Below, in pieces: positions 8,703 through 17,315 of a stretch of 64,000 bases of DNA (positions within the stretch are counted from its first letter, which is position 1; each line of letters begins with the position of its first letter). This DNA is from Maribellus sediminis (GTDB lineage: Bacteria > Bacteroidota > Bacteroidia > Bacteroidales > Prolixibacteraceae), in assembly GCF_011799805.1 (NCBI RefSeq), contig NZ_WXUB01000001.1:310001-374000 (forward strand). Direction: 5' to 3'. The notes under the pieces were generated by a model that was not told the origin of the DNA, searched no databases, and saw only the letters and a list, made by a program, of their open reading frames with translations. Position numbers and translations under genes: made by a program.

Positions 8703-9518
8703 ATGAGCGGAAAATTTAGCTGGAGAGCGTTTATCAGTTTTGGATTGACGTATGCAATGGTGATTCTTTTGGTGTCGGGTTTGATACTGTATGTTTCGCC
8801 TCCGGGACGCTATGCACATTGGGTAAACTGGACGTTGTGTGGATTGACAAAAGAAGAATGGCAAGGTTTGCACACCCTGTTTTCATTCAGCTTTATCCTG
8901 CTTTCCATCTTTCATTTATTTTCGGCAAACTGGAAAGCCTTTCTTAGTTATTTCCGTTCGAAAAAGCAAAACGGATTTAATAAGAAGAGAGAGTTTGCAC
9001 TTTCTACCCTTTTGATTCTGGCCGTTTTTTTAGGGACCTACTTTTCAGTTCCACCCTTCGAAAATGTGATGACTTTGGGTGAAGATCTCACCAATTCGTG
9101 GGAAAATACCGAAGACCGTGCGCCGGTGCCTCACGCCGAGTTGCTTACACTTGCCGAATTAGCCGATCAACTTCGTTTGGAATCAACCGATGAAATGACG
9201 CGTAAACTTCAAAATCATCAGATTAAATTCGAAGATGTCCATACACAAACGTTGGAAGAAATGGCAGCAGCTAATAATACAACTCCGGCGGAATTGTACG
9301 AAATAGTATCAAAAAAAGCCGGGAATTCGATGCAGGGATCGGGAGTCGGGAGAAAGACACTTGAAGATTTTGCCACGGAGCTAAATAAGAATGCCGACGA
9401 TCTGGTTCAAATTCTAAAAGACAACAATATTCAGGCTGATAAAAAGCAAACACTGCGCACGATTGGTGAGAACAATGATCTTCCTCCGCGCGATGTGTAT
9501 GAATTGATCAGTAAATGA
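8703..9518 (+). CDS. DUF4405 membrane protein with duplicated C-terminal helical unit
   Basis: This 271-residue protein has three predicted membrane helices (about 12-31, 57-75, 98-115). Histidines H57 and H71 lie in the second, as in DUF4405 proteins that resemble b-type cytochrome subunits; heme binding is only an inference. The extracytoplasmic C-terminus contains two related units (about 147-205 and 217-271). Each has a leucine-rich helix followed by a block ending ELYEIVSK or DVYELISK, which looks like an internal duplication. It lies 40 bp before the sigma-factor gene and behind an ECF-type promoter, so it is probably co-transcribed and part of that stress response. Confidence 0.8.
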   Translation: MSGKFSWRAFISFGLTYAMVILLVSGLILYVSPPGRYAHWVNWTLCGLTKEEWQGLHTLFSFSFILLSIFHLFSANWKAFLSYFRSKKQNGFNKKREFALSTLLILAVFLGTYFSVPPFENVMTLGEDLTNSWENTEDRAPVPHAELLTLAELADQLRLESTDEMTRKLQNHQIKFEDVHTQTLEEMAAANNTTPAELYEIVSKKAGNSMQGSGVGRKTLEDFATELNKNADDLVQILKDNNIQADKKQTLRTIGENNDLPPRDVYELISK

Positions 9519-9557
9519 TTTTAAAACCGGAGCAATTGTGTTAATTTTCCTTTGTAA

Positions 9558-10139
9558 ATGTCCGACATCGAAATCATAGAACAGCTAAAACAGGGCAACG
9601 AGCAGGCTTTCAGAAAACTGGTTGAAAGTTACCGGAAGCTTGTTGTGAATACCTGTTATGGCCTGTTGCATAATCGCGAAGACGCCGAGGATGTCGCGCA
9701 GGATGTGTTTATTGAAGTGTATCGTTCTGTCGATAGTTTCAGGGCCGATGCCAAATTATCCACCTGGTTGTATCGCATTGCGGTTAATCGTTCGTTAAAC
9801 CACATTCGCGACAATAAAAAGCACCGCTGGTTCAGTTTGTTCGAATCGGATGTAAAAACTGAAAACAAAAAGCTGTTGCAGGTAGAATCGAGTCTTACCG
9901 ATCAACCGGAGTTTGAACTCGAAAATAAACAGCGCGCTATTATTTTGCATCAAGCGATTGGCAGTTTGCCAGAGAAACAGAAAGTAGCTTTTTCGCTGAG
10001 TAAATACGAAGACCTCTCGTACCAGGAAATTGCCGAAGTTATGGAACTTTCGGTTTCATCGGTAGAGTCCTTGTTGTTCAGGGCAAAGAAGAACCTTCAG
10101 AAAAAATTATATACCTGCTACAAAAAAAAGTGCATGTAG
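9558..10139 (+). CDS. ECF RNA polymerase sigma factor
   Basis: The 193-residue protein shows sigma-70 region 2 (about 20-90, NREDAEDVAQDVFIEVYRSVDSFRADAKLSTWLYRIAVN) and region 4 (about 135-185, YEDLSYQEIAEVMELSVSSVESLLFRAKKNL). It lacks regions 1 and 3, as ECF factors do. The zinc-finger anti-sigma gene follows. The stop codon overlaps the start of the second ECF-type promoter. It probably transcribes from the two CGTGTCAT promoters at 8644 and 10141 and so autoregulates. Confidence 0.93.
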   Translation: MSDIEIIEQLKQGNEQAFRKLVESYRKLVVNTCYGLLHNREDAEDVAQDVFIEVYRSVDSFRADAKLSTWLYRIAVNRSLNHIRDNKKHRWFSLFESDVKTENKKLLQVESSLTDQPEFELENKQRAIILHQAIGSLPEKQKVAFSLSKYEDLSYQEIAEVMELSVSSVESLLFRAKKNLQKKLYTCYKKKCM

Positions 10140-10140
10140 C

Positions 10141-10167
10141 GCAAGTTTTTAAAAATGAACGTGTCAT
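10141..10167 (+). promoter_or_regulatory. ECF-type promoter copy 2, before the anti-sigma gene
   Basis: GCAAGTTTTT (10141) and CGTGTCAT (10160) repeat the blocks and the 19-bp spacing of 8644-8670. It would drive the anti-sigma and Spy-like genes independently of the upstream operon promoter. Confidence 0.6.
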
Positions 10168-10185
10168 ACTATTAAATACTGAAAA

Positions 10186-10620
10186 ATGAAGTGCAAGGAT
10201 GTAAATAGTAAATTAATTTTCTTCCTCGATGAAGAGCTTCCGGCAACGGAGATGCAGGCTGTTAAGGAGCATCTGGCCGGTTGCACCGATTGCGCGCTCT
10301 TCGCAGAAGATATGAAGAAGACGCTCAGTATTTTGGAAACTGAAAAAACGCCGGAACTCAATCCGTTTTTCTATACTCGTGTTAAAGCGAAAATGGAAAG
10401 TCAGGAGGTAGAACAGGTTCTAAATCATCGGCCGGTGTTGGTAAGGGTTTTACAGCCGCTTGCGTTCTCAATTATCCTTTTGATTGGAATTTACGCCGGA
10501 ATAAAACTGGGAGCTACCGGAACGACTTCAAAAACAAAGACCGTTTTGGCCGAACAGGATATGATTCCTTACTGGAACGAACTGGATGCCGAACCCATCG
10601 AAAGTTTCTTAATGGAATAG
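10186..10620 (+). CDS. zinc-finger (zf-HC2) anti-sigma factor
   Basis: The 144-residue protein starts with the zinc-binding anti-sigma domain (C3 and HX3CX2C at H29, C33, C36). It has a membrane helix at about 89-108 and a short periplasmic tail. Such proteins hold the cognate ECF sigma factor at the membrane until a signal releases it. The gene follows the sigma gene and ends 3 bp before the first Spy-like gene. That places the putative periplasmic sensor and the anti-sigma in one transcript. Confidence 0.9.
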   Translation: MKCKDVNSKLIFFLDEELPATEMQAVKEHLAGCTDCALFAEDMKKTLSILETEKTPELNPFFYTRVKAKMESQEVEQVLNHRPVLVRVLQPLAFSIILLIGIYAGIKLGATGTTSKTKTVLAEQDMIPYWNELDAEPIESFLME

Positions 10621-10623
10621 ATT

Positions 10624-11157
10624 ATGGCAACAAAAAATACATACCGCATACTTATTTGGGTGATTGTGATCCTGGTTGCCACCAATCTGTCGATGGGCTT
10701 ATCGTTCTGGTTCCATAAACATCAGGATAATAAAATGGCAGAAAAAGCAGCTGAGGAACATGTTCAAATGCCGTCGGAACAGCGGACAAGGTTCTTTCGT
10801 GATCAGCTGAATCTAAGCATAGATCAGGTGGATGTGTTCAGAACTTTAAACCGGAAATACAATCAGAATGCACGTCAGATTTCGAATAAACTGGAACGAT
10901 TGCGGGTTGAAATGGTGGATGAACTGGATAAGGAAGATCCTTCAGAAGAACTGCTCGATTCAATTGCAACTGAAATCGGGGATCTTCATAAGGAACTGAA
11001 AAAGGAAACCATTGAATATTACCTCGGAATGAAGAAGGAGTGCGACAGTGCTCAGCAGGAAAAGTTAAAGGAAATATTCCTTACGGTTTCAAAAACCAAA
11101 GAAGATGTGTCGCTGCCGGGAAGAGGGCGTGGTTATGGAAAGCGAAGAACAGAGTAA
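10624..11157 (+). CDS. membrane-anchored Spy/CpxP-like periplasmic sensor protein
   Basis: This 177-residue protein has an N-terminal membrane helix (about 9-28) followed by a long-helix periplasmic domain. The LNLSIDQVDVFRTLNRKYNQNARQISNKLERLRVEMVDEL pattern is typical of the Spy/CpxP/CnrX superfamily. Relatives sense misfolded protein or metals such as nickel, cobalt or copper and pass the signal to an anti-sigma factor. Adjacency to the anti-sigma gene supports a sensing role; the ligand is unknown. The C-terminus is basic and glycine-rich. Confidence 0.8.
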   Translation: MATKNTYRILIWVIVILVATNLSMGLSFWFHKHQDNKMAEKAAEEHVQMPSEQRTRFFRDQLNLSIDQVDVFRTLNRKYNQNARQISNKLERLRVEMVDELDKEDPSEELLDSIATEIGDLHKELKKETIEYYLGMKKECDSAQQEKLKEIFLTVSKTKEDVSLPGRGRGYGKRRTE

Positions 11158-11230
11158 AACCAAAAAAACATAGACAACTGACCCGGAGCGCCGGGAAGGA
11201 TCGAAAAACAACAATTTAAATATTAAGACG

Positions 11231-11791
11231 ATGAAAACGAGAAGCTTACGAAAGTTTGCCTGGGTGTTCTTTGCCCTGGTGTTAACAACAGCAACAGTAT
11301 TTGCACAGGGAAGGAGAAGGTCAAATACGGTACAAAACAATCAGAATCTTCCTTGTCTCACACAGATTTCGAACCTGAGTGACCAGCAGAAAACAGAGAT
11401 CGAAAAACTGGAAACCGATCATCAGAAAGCGATGGCTGATTTGCGCGAGCAGCGCCGTTCAACCACCGATGCAGTTGGGAAAAGTGAGATCCGCACCACG
11501 ATGCTCAAAAATGTGGATTCACACCGGAATGAAGTGAAAGCATTGCTGAACGAAGACCAGCAGCTTCAATACGATCAGCTGCATGCCTCTGCAGGTTACG
11601 GAAAGAATCAGGCCAATCAGGGACGTGGAAATGCGAACTTCAGGCGACAGGATAGTGGCAATGGTAATACCGGTTTCCGCAGTCAGGGAAACGCTTGTGG
11701 AAATCGTAGCTACTCAAGAGGTCAGGGCCGTGGTAAGCGTGTTGGGAACCAGGGCAGACAAGGAAATTGTATCCAATTGAATAACAACTAA
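11231..11791 (+). CDS. secreted Spy-like helical protein with Gly/Asn/Arg-rich tail
   Basis: The 186-residue protein has a signal peptide (about 1-26, ending TVFAQ). A helical segment follows (about 45-120; LSDQQKTEIEKLETDHQKAMADLREQRRS) that matches the Spy/CpxP heptad style, with the LLNEDQQLQYDQL end block. The last 65 residues are low-complexity G/N/Q/R with two cysteines. It is probably a periplasmic chaperone-like effector of the ECF response. It lies 73 bp after the first Spy-like gene. Confidence 0.75.
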   Translation: MKTRSLRKFAWVFFALVLTTATVFAQGRRRSNTVQNNQNLPCLTQISNLSDQQKTEIEKLETDHQKAMADLREQRRSTTDAVGKSEIRTTMLKNVDSHRNEVKALLNEDQQLQYDQLHASAGYGKNQANQGRGNANFRRQDSGNGNTGFRSQGNACGNRSYSRGQGRGKRVGNQGRQGNCIQLNNN

Positions 11792-11799
11792 AGTGTCAT
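11773..11799 (+). promoter_or_regulatory. possible third ECF-type promoter before the DUF2202 gene
   Basis: AGTGTCAT at 11792 matches the -10 block of the two ECF-type promoters at seven of eight bases. At the same 19-bp offset lies CCAATTGAAT, which keeps only the CAA core of the -35 block. It overlaps the end of the preceding gene, so it may be chance. Confidence 0.25.
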
Positions 11800-11843
11800 T
11801 CTGCCAGATTGATAATTAGTTATAATCATTTAAATTTTTAATT

Positions 11844-12716
11844 ATGAAAACAAAAATTGTATTTGGATTGGTGGCAGGAATGGCCATGCTTTTTACTGCC
11901 TGCTCGGAGTCGACTGATGGAATTGACGAGTCGTTAGTTGACATGAAAAGTTCGGAGTTGGCAGGAACCTGCGACTCCTGTGATTTCTCGGCGGTATTAA
12001 ACCAGGATGAAATTGACGGACTCTTGTGGATGTATGAAGAAGAAAAAATGGCTCACGACGTTTATGTTTATTTCTTCGATTTATTTGGAATGCCTGTATT
12101 TAACAACATTGCCGCCAGTGAAGCAAATCACATGGCTTCGGTTTTATACCTGCTTGAAGGGTATGAAATTGAGTTTACAAAAGCAGAAGGTGATGGCGTT
12201 TTTAACAATCCGGATATCACTGCACTGTACGACTGGTTAATTGCAGCCGGTACCGATTCGATGGCAGCACTGGCAAAAGGTGCTTTGATTGAAGAAACCG
12301 ACATTAACGATTTGATTGCAGCGCTTGCTGCTACCGATGTCGAGAATATTCTACGGGTTTATACCAACCTGAAAAGTGGTTCAGAAAGTCACCTGCGTGC
12401 CTTTGTGAATACGCTCACCAGCCTCGGTGGTACTTACGAACCGCAGCTTCTTGATGCTGATTATTTTGCTGCTATTCTTGCCACCCAAAACGGCAAACGC
12501 GGTCAGGGTAAAGGACAAGGCAATGGTCAGGGAAACAAAGGAACTAACGGTAAAGGAACACAATCCGGTTCAGGAAATGCTAATCAGAACGGAAACAACG
12601 GAACCGGATCGAATGGCTCTAACGGAACCGGAATTTGCGATGGTACCGGGACTACTTCTTCCGGGCAGAACGGTAATTCAGGTTCTTCCGGTAATTCAAA
12701 TGGAAAGGGTAAATAG
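11844..12716 (+). CDS. DUF2202 ferritin-like lipoprotein with glycine-rich tail
   Basis: The 290-residue protein has a lipoprotein signal (lipobox LFTAC, C20). A four-helix ferritin-like DUF2202 domain follows (about 47-200) with EEEKMAHDVY and ASEANHMASV, the E/H pattern expected of a di-metal carboxylate site. After about residue 215 comes a 75-residue Gly/Asn/Ser/Gln tail. It is probably an outer-membrane or periplasmic lipoprotein; metal binding is inferred from the fold, and no reaction is known. It closes the ECF module and is followed by a terminator. Confidence 0.85.
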   Translation: MKTKIVFGLVAGMAMLFTACSESTDGIDESLVDMKSSELAGTCDSCDFSAVLNQDEIDGLLWMYEEEKMAHDVYVYFFDLFGMPVFNNIAASEANHMASVLYLLEGYEIEFTKAEGDGVFNNPDITALYDWLIAAGTDSMAALAKGALIEETDINDLIAALAATDVENILRVYTNLKSGSESHLRAFVNTLTSLGGTYEPQLLDADYFAAILATQNGKRGQGKGQGNGQGNKGTNGKGTQSGSGNANQNGNNGTGSNGSNGTGICDGTGTTSSGQNGNSGSSGNSNGKGK

Positions 12717-12741
12717 AAAATATTCCCCCCTTTGATTAAAA

Positions 12742-12768
12742 AGCTATCCTTTGAGGATGGCTTTTTTT
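12742..12768 (+). terminator. intrinsic terminator after the DUF2202 gene
   Basis: An 8-bp stem with one wobble pair (12742-12749 with 12755-12762) runs directly into seven Ts. Confidence 0.75.
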
Positions 12769-12814
12769 GTGCTTTCTCATTTCAGTATTAAAAAATGGCT
12801 GAATTTAGAGCAGC

Positions 12815-12847
12815 TTGTCAGATAATTGGCAATAAACTATAAATTTG
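12815..12847 (+). promoter_or_regulatory. putative asnS promoter
   Basis: TTG (12815-12817), a 22-bp spacer and TAAATTTG (12840-12847) fit the Bacteroidota consensus. Transcription from here would give asnS a leader of about 200 nt containing the hairpin at 12919-12992. Confidence 0.5.
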
Positions 12848-12918
12848 TAGGCTTAAATCGGTGAGACTATGATTTTGTTTGCAAAAATCATTTAGCCGAA
12901 CTGAATCCGAGCGAAAGT

Positions 12919-12992
12919 CGAGGGATCTCATGGGTTCTGTTTCCAGCGTATTAATACGAATGAAACACAGGATATTCCATCGGGATGCCTCG
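12919..12992 (+). repeat. long imperfect hairpin in the asnS leader region
   Basis: The segment begins CGAGG and ends CCTCG. Inside are pairings ATGG with CCAT, CTGTTTC with GAAACACAG, and a central CGTATTAATACG palindrome, which folds the 74 nt into one arm. It may be a regulatory leader or an intergenic repeat unit. The preceding ATCCGAGCGAAAGTCGAGG looks like Bacteroidota intergenic repeat sequence. Confidence 0.5.
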
Positions 12993-13052
12993 TAAGCTTG
13001 CTAAGAGGTGGAAGATAAATATAAGTTACAGATATAAGAAAGCATAAAGATC

Positions 13053-14489
13053 ATGACACGTTTGAAGATTAAAGAAATTTTGACGAGTGGAAAAGCCGGC
13101 AGCGAAGTGGTTGCAAAAGGTTGGGTACGAACAAAACGAGGAAGCAAGAATGTGAATTTCATTGCTTTAAACGACGGCTCTACCATCAATAATCTTCAGG
13201 TAGTTGTTAATGTTGAAAGTTTCGATGAGGCTTTACTGCGCGATATCAACACCGGAGCAGCTTTGGCTGTAACCGGCGAGTTGGTTGAATCGGCCGGAAG
13301 CGGACAAAACATCGAATTGAACGCTACAAAAGTAGAATTGCTTGGAAAAGCCGATCCGGAGAAATTCCCGATCCAACCTAAAAAACACTCGCTCGAGTTT
13401 TTGCGCGAAAATGCTCACCTGCGTTTCCGCACCAACACTTTCGGTGCAGTGTTCCGCATTCGTCATGCCATGGCATTTGCCATTCATAAATATTTTAACG
13501 AAAAAGGATTTAACTACCTGCACACCCCGATTATTACGGCCAGCGATGCCGAAGGAGCAGGGCAGATGTTCCGGGTTTCGACACTAGATCCTAAAAATCC
13601 ACCTTTAACCGAAGAGGGTGAAATTGATTATTCACAGGACTTTTTTGGGCGTGCCACCAACTTAACCGTTTCGGGCCAGCTGGAAGGTGAATTAGGTGCT
13701 TTGGCCTTGGGTGAAATTTATACGTTCGGACCTACTTTCCGTGCCGAGAATTCAAATACAACACGTCACCTTGCCGAGTTCTGGATGATTGAACCTGAAA
13801 TGGCTTTTTACGATCTGAAAGACAACATGGATCTGGCTGAGGAATTCCTGAAATCGTGTATCAAATACGCACTTGATAACTGCATGGATGATCTGCAATT
13901 CCTTGCACAGCGTCTGGAGCAGGAAGAAAAGAACAAACCACAGGATCAGCGTTCGATGAACCTGATCGAGAAACTGGAGTTTGTGTTAAACAACGATTTC
14001 ATTCGCCTGACTTATACCGAGGCGATCGACATTTTGAAGAATTCAAAACCTTATAAAAAGAATAAATTCCAGTTCCCGGTTGACTGGGGAGTGGACCTGC
14101 AAAGCGAACACGAACGTTACCTGGTTGAAAAACACTTTAAATGTCCGGTAATCCTTACCGATTATCCAAAGGATATTAAAGCGTTTTATATGAAGCAGAA
14201 CGACGATGGAAAAACCGTTCGTGCGATGGACGTACTTTTCCCTCAAATCGGAGAAATTATTGGGGGATCGCAGCGTGAAGAAGACCTGGTTAAATTGGAA
14301 ACCCGCATGTCGGAGATGGATATCCCTACAGAAGAAATGTGGTGGTACCTCGATACCCGTCGTTTCGGATCGGTTGTACATAGCGGCTTCGGACTGGGTT
14401 TTGAACGCTTCATCCTTTTTGTCACCGGAATGGGAAATATTCGTGACGTAATCGCTTTCCCAAGGACTCCAAAAAATGCCGAGTTCTAA
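13053..14489 (+). CDS. asnS: asparagine--tRNA ligase
   Basis: This 478-residue class IIb synthetase charges tRNA(Asn). It has an N-terminal OB-fold anticodon-binding domain (about 15-110). The catalytic core carries motif 2 ([24 protein letters not shown]) and motif 3 ([15 protein letters not shown]). The [12 protein letters not shown] sequence and lack of the AspRS-type insertion distinguish it from aspartyl enzymes. It is a housekeeping gene at normal length, followed closely by rpoN. Confidence 0.96.
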   Translation: MTRLKIKEILTSGKAGSEVVAKGWVRTKRGSKNVNFIALNDGSTINNLQVVVNVESFDEALLRDINTGAALAVTGELVESAGSGQNIELNATKVELLGKADPEKFPIQPKKHSLEFLRENAHLRFRTNTFGAVFRIRHAMAFAIHKYFNEKGFNYLHTPIITASDAEGAGQMFRVSTLDPKNPPLTEEGEIDYSQDFFGRATNLTVSGQLEGELGALALGEIYTFGPTFRAENSNTTRHLAEFWMIEPEMAFYDLKDNMDLAEEFLKSCIKYALDNCMDDLQFLAQRLEQEEKNKPQDQRSMNLIEKLEFVLNNDFIRLTYTEAIDILKNSKPYKKNKFQFPVDWGVDLQSEHERYLVEKHFKCPVILTDYPKDIKAFYMKQNDDGKTVRAMDVLFPQIGEIIGGSQREEDLVKLETRMSEMDIPTEEMWWYLDTRRFGSVVHSGFGLGFERFILFVTGMGNIRDVIAFPRTPKNAEF

Positions 14490-14548
14490 GAAAGTTTAGA
14501 AGCTTTGCTTCGAAAAAATATTAAATTTACGAAGTTAAGCATTGGGAT

Positions 14549-16003
14549 ATGGAGCAGAAACTAACATTACAGCAGAAGCTTTTACAGAAGCTGTCACCTC
14601 AGCAAATACAGGTGATCAAGCTTTTGGAGATCCCGACAATGCAACTCGAACAGCGGATAAAAAAAGAACTGGAGGAGAATCCGGTTCTTGAACTTGAATC
14701 CGATAGTCCTGTGATGGATGATGACCCGTCTGATTTTTCCGATAGCGATGAAAACCGCGACGTGGATAACGAAGAGTTTTCCATGGAAGATTATTACGAA
14801 GACGAGGAAATTCCCACCTATAAATTAAATACCAACAATTTTTCGAAGGACGATAAATATGAGGATGTGCCGTTTTCAGTTGGAACCTCTTTTAATGAGT
14901 TTCTGAGTGAGCAATTAAGCTTGTCGGAACTGAACGAGAAGGAGCAGCAGCTGGCAGAATACGTTCTCGGCAATATCGACGACGATGGTTACCTGCGTCG
15001 CGACCTGATGTCGATCAGCGACGATCTGGCTTTTAATATGAACCTTGATGTTCCGGAGGAAGAACTGGAAAAGATCCTCAAAGTGATTCAGGATTTTGAT
15101 CCGCCCGGGGTGGGGGCCCGCGATTTGCGCGAAAGCCTGATTTTGCAGCTCGACCGGAAAGAAGGTCCGGATTACAAGCTGGCAAAAACCATTGTAAAAG
15201 ATTTTTTTCCCGAGTTTACCAAAAAGCATTACGATAAGATTCGGTCGAAACTGGAGATTTCGGAAGAGGAACTGAAAGACGGTATCAACCAGGTACTAAA
15301 GTTAAATCCGAAACCCGGAAGTTCATACAGTAATCCGTTGAATAAATCGAATCAGCACATCGTTCCCGATTTTATTCTCGAAATTGTGGATGGCGAGCTG
15401 AGTCTTTCGCTTAACCAACGGAATGTTCCTGAATTAAAGGTGAACGATGCCTATCAGGAAATGCTGAAGACCATGAGCGAGAATCAAAAGGCTAAAAAGA
15501 ACGATAAGGAAGCCCTGCTTTTTGTAAAACAGAAACTCGATTCGGCCAAATGGTTCATCGATGCCATTCATCAGCGGCAAACAACCCTGCTGCTTACCAT
15601 GTCGGAGATCATTAGTTTTCAGAAAGAATTTTTTCAGGAAGGCGACGAAGCCAAGTTAAGACCAATGATCCTGAAAGATATTGCCGAACGAACCAATCTC
15701 GATATTTCCACCATTTCAAGGGTCTCGAACAGTAAATACATTCAAACACATTTTGGTATTTATCCGCTGAAATATTTCTTCTCGGAAGGGATGCAGAAGG
15801 ACGACGGGGAAGAGGTTTCAACCCGCGAGATCAAGAAAATTCTAAAAGAATGTATTGAAAACGAGGACAAACATAAGCCTCTTACCGACGAAAAACTGGC
15901 ATCCATTCTAAAAGAGAAATCCTACAATATTGCCCGCCGGACGGTAGCAAAATACCGTGAGCAGCTCGATATTCCGGTTGCACGGCTGAGAAAAGAACTC
16001 TGA
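14549..16003 (+). CDS. rpoN: RNA polymerase sigma-54 factor
   Basis: The 484-residue protein starts with glutamine-rich region I (LQQKLLQKLSPQQIQVIKLLEIPTMQLEQRI). An acidic region II, the core-binding domain and the C-terminal RpoN box ARRTVAKYRE (about 462-471) follow. Sigma-54 holoenzyme needs AAA+ activators, none of which is in this window. The gene is 59 bp after asnS and is followed after one base by the PAP2-like gene. Confidence 0.96.
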   Translation: MEQKLTLQQKLLQKLSPQQIQVIKLLEIPTMQLEQRIKKELEENPVLELESDSPVMDDDPSDFSDSDENRDVDNEEFSMEDYYEDEEIPTYKLNTNNFSKDDKYEDVPFSVGTSFNEFLSEQLSLSELNEKEQQLAEYVLGNIDDDGYLRRDLMSISDDLAFNMNLDVPEEELEKILKVIQDFDPPGVGARDLRESLILQLDRKEGPDYKLAKTIVKDFFPEFTKKHYDKIRSKLEISEEELKDGINQVLKLNPKPGSSYSNPLNKSNQHIVPDFILEIVDGELSLSLNQRNVPELKVNDAYQEMLKTMSENQKAKKNDKEALLFVKQKLDSAKWFIDAIHQRQTTLLLTMSEIISFQKEFFQEGDEAKLRPMILKDIAERTNLDISTISRVSNSKYIQTHFGIYPLKYFFSEGMQKDDGEEVSTREIKKILKECIENEDKHKPLTDEKLASILKEKSYNIARRTVAKYREQLDIPVARLRKEL

Positions 16004-16004
16004 T

Positions 16005-16610
16005 ATGCAGGAAAAGTTAGCCAAAATTATTTCCATTGTTTTTCACCCCGTGTTAGTTCCCACGCTGGGCATGGTGTTGCTGATGAATTCAGGATTCTAT
16101 TTTTCAATGTTGTCGTGGGAGGGAAAGCGTTTTGTGTTGCTGGTAGTATTTTTTACTACCTGTATTTTGCCCTTGCTACTGGTTTCCATCATGGCCATTA
16201 ATCCGCGTTTCGACATCAGCATGCCCAAAAGTACCGACCGTGTGATTCCGCAACTGGCAGGCGCTGTGTTTTATTACCTCGGATTTATCTTGTTGGGCCG
16301 GATGAATATTTTCCCGGTATTCAAGTTGTTTATGCTGGCCGGTGTTTTAGTATTGGTGGCACTGTTGATCGTTTCATTTAAATGGAAGATCAGTAACCAC
16401 ATGGCTGCAATTGGTGCCGTAACCGGAGCTTTTTTTGCGCTTTCGTTTCGAAAAGGTTTGAATCCGGTTTATGCCTTGTTGATCGTCATCCTGGTATCCG
16501 GGCTGGTTGGTACAGCCCGTTTGATATTGAAAAAACACACTATTGGGCAGGTAGTTGCCGGGTATATTCTGGGATTCGTGATACTTTATCTTGTGATTTA
16601 TTTTGTTTAA
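16005..16610 (+). CDS. PAP2-like integral membrane protein
   Basis: The 201-residue protein has five to six hydrophobic helices. Two short motifs recall PAP2/lipid phosphatases: KISNHMAAIGA (in the place of PSGH) and ARLILKKHTIGQVVAG (in the place of SRxxxxxH). The catalytic histidines appear to be kept. Substrates in the family are phosphatidic acid, undecaprenyl pyrophosphate or similar lipids; which one applies here is unknown. It is translationally close to rpoN (stop 16003, start 16005). Confidence 0.75.
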   Translation: MQEKLAKIISIVFHPVLVPTLGMVLLMNSGFYFSMLSWEGKRFVLLVVFFTTCILPLLLVSIMAINPRFDISMPKSTDRVIPQLAGAVFYYLGFILLGRMNIFPVFKLFMLAGVLVLVALLIVSFKWKISNHMAAIGAVTGAFFALSFRKGLNPVYALLIVILVSGLVGTARLILKKHTIGQVVAGYILGFVILYLVIYFV

Positions 16611-16657
16611 GTAAATCTGTTCGTTTTTCCCGATTCTTAAGTTTTTAATTGCCAAAT

Positions 16658-17208
16658 GTCCTGAAAGGACTAAATGTGAATAACCACCGGTAGAACCGGT
16701 GACAGATCTGGATTATTTTAAAATTACCAGTGCTATTTTTTAAGTTCTCATAAAGTTGCTTTCCACGTGCGGCGCATGGTATTTCCCATTTCAATAAGAG
16801 TAGTAGGTTGCGCCTTTTTTTAACCAGATCGGCCAACCCAGGGCGACACTTACCGTCTTTCGACGGAACGTTTGCCCTGGGCTGGTTGATGTCGCGCCTT
16901 CAGCGCTTAAAATATTCTGTTTCGTTGAGTTGAAGCACTGAAAGTGCGTCATATTTTAGCCCGGGGCAGAGTATATCGTCGTTAGACGATAGCGTCGCCC
17001 CGGGATACGTGCAGTATCTAAACAAGGCGCAATCAGGTAATAGAATTGAAGTGACCGGCCAACCATGCGCCGCAATATGCAGCCCGGGTCAATCATCAAA
17101 TAAGTTTGCAAATAGTTGAATTCCTGCGTCAATTTTTTGTAGTTGTCAGAAGTTGGAATTTAACTGTGTGTGAGACGCACGGTTATTCAATTTTAGTCCT
17201 TTCAGGAC
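16658..17208. mobile_element. 551-bp non-coding element with 28-bp terminal inverted repeats and many hairpins
   Basis: The ends (16658-16685 and 17181-17208) are inverted repeats identical at 26 of 28 positions, and each contains its own GTCCT-AGGAC hairpin. Inside are further clear hairpins. One is CACCGGT-ACCGGTG near the left end. A long arm at 16833-16885 carries an inner CCGTC-GACGG. Small GCGC and GCACT stems follow. Another long arm at 16960-17004 has CCCGGGGC pairing with GCCCCGGG around TATCGTC-GACGATA. No open reading frame of note is present. It is either a non-autonomous mobile element or a structured RNA gene. No target-site duplication is obvious. It fills the 705-bp gap after the PAP2-like gene. 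Confidence 0.6.
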
Positions 17209-17253
17209 TTTTTAGAACGTCTGATTCAGTTAGGAACTAATCTGAAATAAACA

Positions 17254-17283
17254 CAAAAAAAGCCCCGTCTAATCAGACGAGGC
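17254..17283 (-). terminator. intrinsic terminator of the phoR-phoB operon
   Basis: On the minus strand a 9-bp stem (17283-17275 with 17270-17262, one wobble) and a 4-nt loop are followed by a run of seven Ts. Confidence 0.8.
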
Positions 17284-17315
17284 ATTTATCGTTTTCAATT
17301 TATATTGATTCGCTT

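Noticed and set aside
12719-13052. T-box or Asn leader peptide before asnS
   Set aside because: The only short frame (MILFAKII) has no Asn codons and no T-box-like core sequence is visible.
16658-17208. CRISPR array or IS element
   Set aside because: The hairpins differ from each other, there are no regular spacers, and no transposase frame is present.
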